Positions 11,218 to 22,500 of a stretch of 64,000 bases of DNA are shown here, piece after piece. Below the pieces are notes generated by a model, which worked only from the letters and a program-made list of their open reading frames with translations, was not told the origin of the DNA and did not search any database. Origin of the DNA: Marasmius tenuissimus (Eukaryota > Basidiomycota > Agaricomycetes > Agaricales > Marasmiaceae). The DNA is taken from positions 558,001 through 622,000 of the forward strand of contig JAQOTA010000053.1 of NCBI GenBank assembly GCA_029532415.1, in the 5' to 3' direction. The position numbers were made by a program, and so were the translations under genes. Position 1 is the first letter of the stretch, and each line of letters opens with the position of its first letter.

Positions 11218-14200
11218 TCAGCACTTACTTCCCGGGTACGCAGCAATCACAGAAAAACCAACGTGAGTCATTTGGGAAGCGACTTGAGAGATCCCGCGGG
11301 CATAGAGACAGACGTTCCACATATGCACTTCACTGCTCCTCGCGAGCTCGTGCATCGAGCGGTAATTTTGAACAAGTTGGGCGATCCACAGCAAGACGTT
11401 GTTCCCTGACAGGATGAATGTGAAGCCAGGCAGACTCGAGATACTCTCCACAATCTGGACCGGGTCTGATGAGAGCTATGGAATGGTTAACGAAGTTCAG
11501 CCTCGCATCAAATGCGCCGGAGAATGTAATCAATGACCTTGAGTCCCCAGACGAAAGACGCGATTTTGGATTGGAAAATGCCGATCTTGTCGACGCAGGA
11601 GTCAAGGGTACCCGGTAGATTACATGTCACCAGACACGAGGATGTACGGGTTTTGTCGTAATAGCCCTCAGCTCGAAGCTCGTTGACAAAGGCGACAGCT
11701 TCACTGAGCGTTCTTTTTGGAAAGGGTAGAGACTTAGCATTCGGTTCGAGTAAAATGTGAAATCATAATCACCTAGACAGCCTATCACCGTGAAGAGCAC
11801 GGCTGATTTGTGTGTTCATCATCTCGTAGCCATTAGTTAACTTTGCACTGGTGACCTCAGGCTTGTTGAGCACCAATCTCAACAAATATGTCGTGCTGCA
11901 AACGGTCTCTACCAGTGTAATCAACTGGTCTTTTGCGTGAAAACGAGGGAAGTAGCTGAGAAGTGCCTGCATGGGAATATAGGGTTTGAGAAACGGATTC
12001 CAGCAATCAGTTGATTGTACACTACCTTGGCTGTATTGTGGAATGAGATAGAAAGACTCGAGATCGTGTGGAGGTATTCCTTAGATTCTCCTGTAGCAGT
12101 GCGCTGAAGAGCCTCGTGAATAGTGTTGAGAACAATGGTAGACAGTGCTTGAAGACTATAGACAACATCCTCTTCGTTCCTGAACGAAGATACTTTCAAT
12201 GGTCGTAAGGGACCAGCTGGGACCTCCAAAGCAGAGACTGGAGGTGGTGAATCTAGATCGTCAGGCATCAAATAACCGATGAAGTAAGGATCTCCTGGTG
12301 AAGGGTTACCCGCTTCAATCAGCATCTGTAGATAGCGTTGCAATGCCTTTGCTCTTGGTCGTCGTAAGGGATCTTCACTCCAACATGATTCAACCAAATC
12401 CCATATGTGGTCTGGACACCAGCCTTCTGAAGGCCTTGTTGGTCTGATGTGGTGAACGCTGACCTGATAGATGACTGCAGGATCTATGAGATGATGAAAA
12501 GGCGGCTTTCCGGTCATTATCTAAAAAGTATTGTTAGTGGACTGCCGACAGTCTACGAAAGTAACCGAAGCGCACCTCAAGTACCGTACAGGCGAAAGCG
12601 TAGATATCTCTCAGGGTTTTGTCTTCCGACTCAGCCCTACTCACTCTCGCTTCTTCCTCGACATCCCCCGTTGCGAGCGAGTACATTTCAGGCGCCATCC
12701 ACCTAGTGGAGCCCTTGATATCCCCGCTTCTGGTTGAAGACATCGAGGATATCTCAGCCGCGATCTTTGTGAGCCCGAAATCTGTCAAGAGACATTTATA
12801 ATCTCCATCAACAAGAACATTTGCCTACAGAGCTTCGTCAGGGCACATTTTGTGGGAGAAAGTTGACCACGTACCCCTCTGATATCTCCATGAACTACAG
12901 GGGGCAAGAGGAAATGTAGATACTGCAGTCCAGATGCAATCTCGTAGAGCTGGTTGAGGTTGGGTGCGTGTTACGGCGGTTATCATCGGAGACATGCATC
13001 GCCGGACTACTCACTGCCCGGATTCTATCATGGCCAGGATTTACCTTCAAGAATGCAATAATATCTCCATGCTCCATCCAAGGCGAAACAAGGCAAAATC
13101 CTGACGGAAACAGGTCGGTGTTCACTCCGAGCAGAGGAAGAAGGTTGGTGTGGCGGAGTCGTGTCCATAAGAGTGCCTCTTGACAGAGATTCTATTGTTG
13201 CGTGAGCAAATCGCTGAGATGTGTGATTCAGGGTACACACTGCCATGAATCTCTCCCTCTCCTGCTCACTTTTGGCTGTGAGGACCCGTAAGACCTTAAG
13301 GCATACCGGCTTTCCGCCAAGAGTTCCTCTATATATGTCCTAGCAACAATAGATCATAGAGTCAGGTTATCAATCTCATTCTAGTTAAATACTATTGACT
13401 CATGGCAAAGCCTCCTCCGGCAAGTGGATTGATTCCATCCCGTTCTATGTCGTGTACGAACAAAGAGGAGGGAGTGGCTGGGACCTCAATGGCCGTGCCA
13501 TCATTCTGCTGTTTGTTTTCCTGGAAGAACAGGGTAACATCACGAGCATTGGTAGGGGAAGGTAGGGAGATTTTACCGTGTAGAGTCTCTGCAGGCGTCT
13601 GCGTAGGATTGAAGTCCCGAGGCGCGTTCGAATATAAACAATCATGGTCCGGGGATTGCGAGGGTCCAGCTGTAGCCATGCCGTTGACTGAGACTTCCGA
13701 GTCAGAAGTTGGAGGCGGATCGTCTAGATCCAAATAACCAATAAAGGAAGGGTCTCTTGGGAAAGGATTGCCCGCTTCAATCAGTCTCTGTAGGTAGCAT
13801 TGCAACGTCTTTGCTGTTGGTCGTCGCAAGGGATCTTTATCCCAGGATAATTTGACCAAATTCCATATGTGGTCTGGACACCATCCTTCCGAAGGTCGTT
13901 CGGGTCTGATACAGTTAGTGCTGACCCGATACATGACCACAGGATCTATGAGGTTATGAAAAGGTGGTTTGCCGGTCATTATCTGTGAAATAATGTCAGC
14001 GGAAGCCCTGGGGTTGGCAGAATCTCTCGACGCACCTCGAGTACCGTACAGGCGAAAGAATATATATCACGAGGTGTTTTGTCTTCCTTTGAGGCTTTCT
14101 CTTTTGTGCTTTCCTCCGGCCCCATGGCGAATGAGTACACCTCAGGCGCCATCCACCTAATGGAGCCCTTAATAGCCCCACTACTACTAGCCGCAGCCAT

Positions 14201-15251
14201 TATAGTTGTTTCAACTGCAAAATCCGCCAGCCCAAAATCTGCCAAAAGGCAGTGATTCTTCTCATCTACGAGAATGTTGGCCTAGAAGATTTTGTCAGGG
14301 TACATCCTGCGGTAGAAGCTTCAAGCTGAACCACGCACCCCTTTTATGTCTCCATGAACTACGGTGGGTGAAAGTGAATGCAGGTATTCCAACCCAGATA
14401 CAATCTCGTGTACCTATCCGTTAGTTGAGGTATTATAATTTGGCTTATCATCAAAGACACATCGCTGGATCACTCACCGCGCGAATCCTGTCGTGGCCAG
14501 GATTCTCTCTCAAGAACGTGATGATATCGCCGTGATCCATCCACGGTGAAACGAGGCATAGACCTTCTGGGAAGAGGTTGGTATTCACTCTGAGTAAAGA
14601 AAGAAGATTGGGATGTCGGAGCTGCGTCCACAAAAGTGCCTCTTGACAGAAATCCTGGTGTTGGGTGAGAGGGTTGCTGAGGGCTTCAAATTGGAATACG
14701 CACTGCTTTGAGTTTCTCCCTTTTCCTCCCGCTCTCAGCTATGTGTACCTGCAAGACCTTTAGGCACACCGCCTTCCCGCCAGAGATTCCTTTGTATACG
14801 TCCTGGTGATGATAAAGCCAGATAGATTGATTTATTGATAGTGTTAGTATCCAGTTTGGCCTGGTCAAGGTCTAAATAACCCACGGCAAAACCTCCTCCA
14901 GTGAGTACACCGGTCCCATCCCGTTCCACGTCGCGCAAGAATAAAGACGAGGGAAGGGTTTGGAATTCCTTAACAAGAGGTTTCAAGCATTTTATGCAGC
15001 ATTGTCTGTAGTCATCTTCTAGGCCGGGTTTTTGTAATTCCTTTATACCTCAGTCTCAGTGCCGATTGGGGAACCGATACGTGCTGATGAACACAAACCG
15101 TATAGAGTAATTCGATTACAATCGTAGCAGAAGAAGGCTCGAGTTGAAGAAGATGGACCGGTTTTGGGAGTGATAGTATTTTTCGAAGATCGTCTGCATT
15201 CTTGATGGGGCAAGGAGAAGGATCAGCCGAAGAGCCTTCAGCGGTGAGCAT
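11218..15251 (-). CDS. TKL-type protein kinase with two kinase domains in tandem
   Basis: Read right to left. The start ATG is at 15251. An N-terminal stretch (PSPCPIKNADDLRKIL, ELLYT) leads to kinase domain 1: GGGFA/DVYKG glycine-rich loop, AVCLKVL (Lys), EALLWTQLRHPNLL, SPWMDHGDI, VVHGDIKG catalytic loop near 14360, ADFGLADFA, RWMAPEVYS, MTGKPPFHNL, and WDKDPLRRPTAKTL. The same exon continues without a break into SSLFVHDIERDG and GGGFA, the N-lobe of kinase domain 2. Domain 2 continues GHIYRG/DIYRG, VCLKVLRV, LRHTNLLPLLGVNT, VHGDIRG, TDFGLTKIA, RWMAPEMYS and MTGKPPFHHL. A helical C-terminus follows (DVVYSLQALSTIVLN; DQLITLVETVCSTTYLL; LPGFTFILSGNNVLLWIAQL). Both domains keep Lys, HGD, DFG and APE, so both could be active. 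Odd: the splice donor in the glycine-loop exon of domain 2 reads AT instead of GT. An in-frame ATG at 15425 is an alternative start. The exon chain below 11760 is tentative. Confidence 0.7.
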
Positions 15252-15865
15252 GTCTACAGATGGAAAGCGTTGGTCACTACGCGCAGAGGTGTAAAGTGAA
15301 AGTAAGAGGTGAGTAGAAGCAAGCACACACCTCATAATTGCCGAAACCTCGTGGCCTTTTGCAGCCCTTTGGGAAATGGATGGGCACACCCCATGATCGG
15401 CGGCTTCGGGTGATGTTTCGGCCACTTTTTGGGAAGGTCAAGGTGGGTTTGAAAATGGATTGAGGTGGACTTGGAGGTATTCGAGGAGAGTTTGAAGAGG
15501 TTCGAGGTTTGGAAGAGGTGTTGGTACGTACATACTAAAACTAGAGTAGTGTCGTCTCCTCCCACTTCAGCCATGTCACTCCCTTCCTGAATTTATCTTC
15601 TATATCTTTTCTCTCCCGGTTGTGCCATCCTTTTCCCAAAAGGCATCAAAACCCTAGATTTAGGGTGTACAGTACTATTCACATAAAACAAGTACTTCGT
15701 AGCAGGTGACGACTTCCCGAGGACCGAATGATCCTTTCCGTTTGGATCGGACGGCAGAACAAGGAGGGAGGAGCGGGAATCTGAAAGTGAGAGCTGAGGA
15801 ACGCATTGGGAACGCCAAACGAGTTATGACGCCGACAAGTCTCAGTCACTCAGTCACTCAGAAGG
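15252..15865. other. Upstream region of the double kinase; no separate gene seen
   Basis: The nearest part holds an in-frame extension of the kinase N-terminus (to 15425) that is not supported by the paralogue at 32698. The rest has no recognised coding sequence. A short direct repeat of CAGTCACT occurs near 15843-15860. Confidence 0.35.
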
Positions 15866-16005
15866 ACTTCATGATGAAGCTGAGCCACACAATGCCCGAT
15901 AGGTATCTTCAGATGTACTGTGTGAGTAAGGAGTACAAACAGTGGAGGGTAGAGGTTGAAGCAGAGCATAAAAACTTCGCCCAAAGATGACACGAACAAG
16001 GCGGA
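15866..16005 (+). pseudogene. Metacaspase pseudogene copy 4, left fragment
   Basis: The frame DFMMKLSHTMPDRYLQM...VSKEYKQW matches the p10-like C-terminal exon of the intact metacaspases (DFMMKLSHTMHDRYLHM). The match continues up to GACACGAACAAGGCGGA, where the palindromic element begins. The remaining 3' end of the same gene copy is found at 28826, on the other side of the nested transposons. Everything upstream of this exon is missing. Confidence 0.75.
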
Positions 16006-16365
16006 CACGGGGCACCGAGCAGAATTTCATGGCCGTGAAATTGGATTCGGGAACTATGGATGTTAACCGAACAGATAAATCATGTCTTACCCATCCAGTA
16101 AATCTACGCCTCAACGAAGGAAAAGGCTGAGGTTTTGTGGTTGCCAACTTGATGAATTCACGAAGGTGTATCTTACCGACTATCTAGCGATAAAATTCTT
16201 GATTCCCGACCGATGATTTCTTTGTGGAAACACAATGCCCGTTTCTAAGGCAGTGTCCCGGCCCTCAGCGGCACAAAACGGTACTTTAAAAGGCTTGCAT
16301 TACGGGTACCTGACCAGTGCTAAGGGCCGGAACGCCGCCTCGTAAACGGGCATTGTGTTTCCACA
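16006..16365. mobile_element. Palindromic (foldback) DNA element copy 2, left part
   Basis: The part begins CACGGGGCACC like the copy at 8908 and stays alignable with that copy's left half and centre through TGTGGAAACACAATGCC to the inner CATTGTGTTTCCACA. It then stops where the LINE has inserted. The right part lies at 28623-28825. A GGA at 16003-16005 pairs with GGA at 28826-28828 as the 3-base target duplication. Confidence 0.75.
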
Positions 16366-16379
16366 ACAATTTTATCATA
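16366..16379. repeat. LINE target-site duplication, left copy (14 bases)
   Basis: ACAATTTTATCATA here is repeated after the LINE poly(A). The right copy is itself split by the mariner element, as ACAATTTTA at 25510-25518 and TCATA at 28618-28622. Confidence 0.85.
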
Positions 16380-16921
16380 GGGGGGCAACGTGACCTCTTA
16401 CCACCACCATCAAATTTTGACGGTGCGCTGGAAAGTGAACCCCCCCTGCCAAACGGGCAGGAAAGGGCCAAATGGGCTCGGATATCAAACGGATGTCCTT
16501 CCACAAACCTCATGTCACAAGTGGAAGCTCCAAACGGGGGCTGAGAACTGCTAGAAGGCAGCGCGAACCCGCAAATGGCAGACTGGCCAGAACAATTGCC
16601 AGAGAGAACAAACGGTTCCACGATCACGAAACTCGTGGGCCACCAAGCTGATGCTCTGGAAATGAAAGTAGACAGAAGAATGGGGAGACCCAAAATCGCG
16701 GAACGAATACATTCACAACCGCAAAGACTCCTTGAGCCAAGACAGCCGCCCCTCATGCCTACAGCTGTTGCGTGTAAAAAATTTTAAGGTTTCAGCCAGA
16801 ACCTCAAGCCGAACCGGCATTCTGAGCCTTTGGGAGACTCCGAAAAATGAATTTCAAAACTGACAAGCCACCGAGATAAGCTACTCTAAGGAGACCCTGT
16901 CCACTGTCCCTCAAACCCAAA
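16380..16921 (+). other. LINE 5' untranslated region
   Basis: The region begins GGGGGG right after the target duplication. Short open stretches exist, but none joins to ORF1. The first ATG that leads into an ORF1-like frame is at 16922. The internal promoter expected for a LINE cannot be recognised by eye. Confidence 0.5.
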
Positions 16922-19167
16922 ATGTCAGAACAAGACGCTGAGGCAGTTAGGAAAACCCTCAACTTACCAACCGAGAGCGCCACAACGCAAGAACTGCCAC
17001 CCTAGTCGGAACATGCCGGTAGTGACAATGGCGCCAAAGGCAGGGTATGAAAACACCACCGCACTACACCCACGATGTCAACTCACACGTAATTGGGCAC
17101 AGGGTACCTTGGCTCAATACCAGAATGACGCTCGAACCAATGTCAATGGAAACAGAGACACTACTCCAGCCAGGAGCGAGGCCACAGTGAGCCAACTCCC
17201 TTTAAAACAACGGCTAGCCAGCTGACAACAGACAGCCCCCTCCAGACACAATTATTGGGGAGAATGATCAAAACCACCTCCTAACGGACGATAGATCTGA
17301 AGATGAAGCCATCAAGACAGGCCCTCATGTCAACAAATTGTTGAACCAAGACGGCTACTCCCCAGTTGCCGACCCAGAGGAAGGGCCGAACAAACGTGTT
17401 CGTACCTCTTTACATGCGTCCACACGACCCACCTACGGACCTCCAAAAACCCCTCAGAAGAGAAAAACCACGGTTCCACCCACAGACAGTCGCCACCAAT
17501 CCGCTTTGCCGAGCCCAGCACAACCTAATGGTGACTGCTCAGAGACACCGCTCCCGTTCTCGAACTCCACTATTAATGGTCGAAATCTCTACGGGGGCTC
17601 AGAAGCAAGCACCAAGGACAATGGTGGTAGCCAGTTCACCTACCTCCGTAACCTCTCCACTGCCGACGACGATATAGAGATGGAGGATGACACTGCTGAC
17701 ACGCAGAGGACCAGTCGAGCCACTCCCCGGACAATCAAGTTCGACCTAACTCCCGTGTCGTTCGCCACCAAGAAAGCCAGAAAGCCAGTCACTACGCCGA
17801 ATGGGTACCTTCCACCACGCAACTATAGCGCGATGCCACCCGCATTTCTGGAGGCCCTAGGTCATGTATCCCGTAATGAGGACGGCACCATGCCAATCTA
17901 CTTGGCCGCCATCGAACACTGGCAGAAGAACGCGAACCCTGAGGTCATCAAGATGGTCTACAGCAAACCAGGATGGATCACACTACATATGTTCGACGGA
18001 GGCTCCCTTCAGCGTCTCATGAACGCCGAGAACAAACAACTAGAGGCCAAAATAAAGAAGTACATCCTCTCCTTCCCTGACATCACCAAGGACGAGGTCA
18101 AGCTCATCATGTGCGAACCCCGGTGCCACTACCTTGCTTCCAACAACAAGCACGCCCCCCCTCACGCTGTCTTCACTTGGATTGACAATGCACGAGTCCA
18201 AGGAACAATCCTTCACCTACAAACCCATGACGTGTCGGATCTATGCACATTCCACGCCACGCATGTCAACTACGATGCCCCTAGTCACTTTGTGATGAAC
18301 ATATGCCCAACGCTCCCCGATGAACCAGAGGAGATGATCATATCTACTGCAGAGTTTGCCATGGCCTCTGTCGCCTTCCATGACGAATGCTTCTGAAGTA
18401 TTGTCATCAGATCCACAGCCTCTGACTCTTGCCCCACGGATGTCAAGGTCTACAAGGCAACCCAGGGCATCAAGGTGCAACTCTATAGGCACCCTGCGGA
18501 TGGCAGCAGCACGACCGAGCTGTCTGTCTTCTTCAAACCGCTGACTGATGACTACCGCCTATCCCAGGAGGCGAAGGAATACTTCCGTATCAACCATACG
18601 AAGTTCAAGTATAGGGCGCACAGCTACAAGCTTTTGTGGGAACACCACAAGGGGGCTACCAGCCCCCTATTCTGTACCCTATGCCTCCTTGACGACCACC
18701 CTGTTCCACGTTGCCCCTTCCCATATATCCATGACTGGCAAGGCCCTGGTATTGACCACTCCCTCACAACTGTCCTTAAGGATAAGGGAGTGAACGTACA
18801 GCAGACCTGTGATGAGGCCTACGTTCTGGCTGTTAGCCAGGGACAGCCCATACACCCCGAGGATGGCTACGAATCAGAGGAAAAGATTGCTCTCAACTCC
18901 AGACGCCCAGGACACTTTCGACCACCGGCAGTCGTCCAAGCACGCACCAAAAATAGGTACTCAGCAACGGTAGCTGGCCCATCCTCTCGTGTGGATGCAA
19001 GCGACTCCAACCAGGACAACCAGCGATGCCCTAAGACAATGGCAAGACCCCAGAACTCGACACCAAGCTTCAACCCAGGGTTTGGGTCAGGATATGGTCA
19101 GGGGACTGGCAGGGACAACTACCATGGTAGAGGACACGGAGGCAGAGGCAGGGGCCGAGGCTGGTAA
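16922..19167 (+). pseudogene. LINE ORF1 (gag-like RNA-binding protein), broken
   Basis: The likely start is ATG 16922 (MSEQDAEAVRK). After 27 codons this frame hits TAG at 17003. The next open piece, 17013-17225, is in the +1 frame. From 17218 a third frame is open to TGA at 18394, and the same frame is open again to the stop at 19165-19167. Seen: an acidic segment (DDDIEMEDDTAD), a conserved central domain around FLEALGHVSRNEDG to ITLHMFDGGSLQRL, a possible zinc-binding CTLCLLDDHPVPRC, and a Gly/Arg-rich tail (RGHGGRGRGRGW) of the sort that binds RNA. Fungal LINE ORF1 proteins package element RNA. At least one TAG, one TGA and two frame changes break it. Confidence 0.75.
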
Positions 19168-19552
19168 ACCATGAAACGAGTTCCCCCCTCTGAACTACCT
19201 ACAGTACAACGTCGCTATAATGTTCAACCATTACCCTCCGAGACATGATAATGTATGAAACTGAACAACTAGTCTACGATGCAACTACCTCTACCTATAT
19301 TCAATAAAAGTATTCAACATGCAAACAGACAGACCAAGTGAGGTACCTACCTGGTTCCAGGACCAGAAGAAGTCGCAAAGTAGGATTTTGCGCAACCCAA
19401 TGCTGTGAGATTTACTGACTAAGGACCGCAAATCCTTAAGACAGGGATCAGCTGTTGGTAACCCCCCCCCCCAGTGTAGTCCTATTTAGGAGGAGCCTGC
19501 CAGCCAGCAGTCCTGGTCAGCAAGATGAGACACCGTACGGCCCCGGAGCCAT

Positions 19553-22500
19553 ATGGAGGTCTCTACTTTGCAGCTCATTTTTTCTGGTGCCAAAGTGGCT
19601 TCTCGGTCTCGCAAACTGAGAAGTCGGCCCAACCCAATTTCAGTCTCCTCAAAAAACTCAACACAAACTTCAACGGTACGTCTTCCCGGTCAGTCGGCAT
19701 ATATCGCTCATGACAGGGTAGGAGGAGATGGGGTCAATACCGCCCCCAATGACCCCTTCACCAATGATCACCTGATTTCCTCAGGTGGGGGCAATGGCGC
19801 AGAAGCCAGTGCAGAAGAGTTGTCCCACACGGACATCCAAAACTCCGATGCTGAGACTCAAGCAGAGTCAGGTACCAAACGGGGTACCTTTACTGCAAAC
19901 AGCAGTAGGCAGGGCAAGCAGCCACAAATGCCAATCTCCAAGCAGGGAGATCTACCCGAGCGGGGTAGTCACGGGGAAAACATCCGGAACACGCACAAGA
20001 CAGTGCAAGCGCAAACTCGCGACGACATGGAACCACCGCAAACATTATATGATATTTACAACGAACTTAGCCAAAGCCAGATTAATGTAGAAATAGGCAT
20101 AGAACAGGAGGATGCCACTCAAGAGCTCTTGAGGGATCTCAACATGATTGTACAAGATAATATAGGAGGGCACATGACCCCAGACGACCTGGATAACCCG
20201 AGTGAGGACATAGCATCCACAGATCCAGACCAGTCACCCAACAAGGGGGAAGACTACGACGAACTCTTTGGACTTAATATCACTGACGATGACTTTCCGG
20301 ACAATGATGACAGCCAGCCTATGAGCAGCGACAGTGGGTCGCAAACCAGAAGCCATAGGGTCAAAAAAGCAGCCATAAAGATCGGAGCGCTGAACATTGG
20401 TGGTCTCAGAACCACAGTAGATTTTAATGACCCACCACGTAGCAAGTGGTACCACCTAAACCAAGTGATACGCGACTCCAAGTTTGCTGTAGTTGTCATA
20501 GGAGAAGCGCATCTCAATGCGGACAGACACAACTGCCTGGAAAAAATTTTTGGATGACAACTTAAGATTGCATTCTCAGAGTATCCAGGGAATCCAAATG
20601 CAAAGGGGGTAGCAGTGGTTCTGAATAAATCGCTCTTCAGAAGTACAGATATTAGAACCTGGGAAATCGTCCCGGGCCATGCGCTACTGGTCGAAACACC
20701 ATGGGGAGATGGAGACAAGCTATCAGTGCTGGGAATCTATGCACCAAATGACCACACACTGCACCAGAATTTGTCCGAGAAGATCACTGATTTCTTTAGG
20801 CAACACCCGAATATCAGAAAACCGGATATAATGGCAGGCGACTTTAACCTAGTAGAGGACCCCATCGACTGCTTCCCTATGTGCTGTGACCCTCATGGGC
20901 CAGTGAATGCACTTGACACACTGAAATCTGACCTACTCGTAATCGACGGATGGCGGGCGACTTACCCAAAATCTCTGGCTCACTCCTACTATCACAAACA
21001 GACAGGGTCTGCCTCACGAATTGACAGGATATATATTAGACAAGACCTTTTCGAGTCTGCCTTTGAGTGGAGAATAAAAAGCTCAGTAGGCGTTGAAACA
21101 GACCACTGCATGGTGACAGTGCAAGTCTCGAATGAGGACCTCCCCGAAATGGGCGACGGAAGGTGGGTATGGCCCGCGTATATCAACCAAGACAAAGAAA
21201 TAGCAGCCTTTATACTAGAAACCGGTCTTGAACTCCTCAAGCAGATGGAACTATGCGAGAACCCAAGGATTCAAACAGAAACCTTCAATGCACAGATGCT
21301 ATGGGAAGGCTGGCAGAACAGGGTCAGAGAAAAAGCATGCAGAAGAGCTAAGGTACTGATCCCGAGACAAAGGAAGGAGATAGCACAACTGAAAACAAAA
21401 CTAAAACTCCTTAGTAATGACCAAAGCCTCTTGGATGAAGAACAGACTCTATCATCAGTCCTATTGGTGGAGAAAATCAGGTCCCTGGAATTGAGAAGAC
21501 ATAAGCAATCCAGAGACGCAGCGGCTGCCCGGAACAGACTGGAAGGAGAAGTCATCAGCAAATACTGGTCCCAACTGAACAAGGAAAGGAAGCCAAAAGA
21601 ACTAATAGCGAGGCTAAACGGAAATGCAACGAGCGAGACTAATAATGGCACCTCCAGCGAGGACGAAACTGCCACCCCGTACATAAAAGACTCGCAGCGG
21701 AAGGCAGACCTTGCATGCTCATACCACGAAGGTATCCAATACAGGGACAGGCTTGTATTTCAATGCGACTTGGAAGCAAGAGACGAGGCTATCACAGAAG
21801 TGCTTGAGAAGATCGATATTAAAGTACCAAGGGAGAACGCACAGGAACTGGCACGCAAAGTCCTTAGGGACAATATCATTCAAGCCCTGCAACTCTCTGT
21901 GAACGGCAAGGCACCGGGTCTCAATGGTATAACCTATGAAGTCTACAAGTGCTGGCACTCACGATATGAAACTGCGACCAAACAAGACAAACCAGCCTTT
22001 GATATCGTTGGTGCACTCCTGTATCTGTATAATGACATCGAGACACATGGCAAGCTGAAAGGCACCACGTTCGCGGAAAGCTGGATGGCCCCACTATACA
22101 AGAAAGGGGACAAGGCAGAGATTGCGAACTATAGACCCATATCTCTTCTAAATACGGACTATAAGGTATTCACCAAGGCATTGTCGATTAAACTAGCCAG
22201 GGCAGCCCCAAAAATAATACACCCAAACCAGGCCGGCTTTGTACCTGGACGACAGATCTATGACCATATATGGCTGGCCAAGAGAGTCCTTGAATACGCA
22301 GAGGCAGTGGAAGAAGATGGAGCTATAATTGCACTGGATCAAGAGAAAGCCTATGACAGGATTAAGCATGAATACCTTTGGGAAACAATGAAACAATACA
22401 GCATACCTGAGCAATTTATCTCGACAGTCAAATCACTGTATGACGACGCACATACATACGTGATGATCAATGGTGTAAAGAGCCGAAAATCTTTCAGAGT

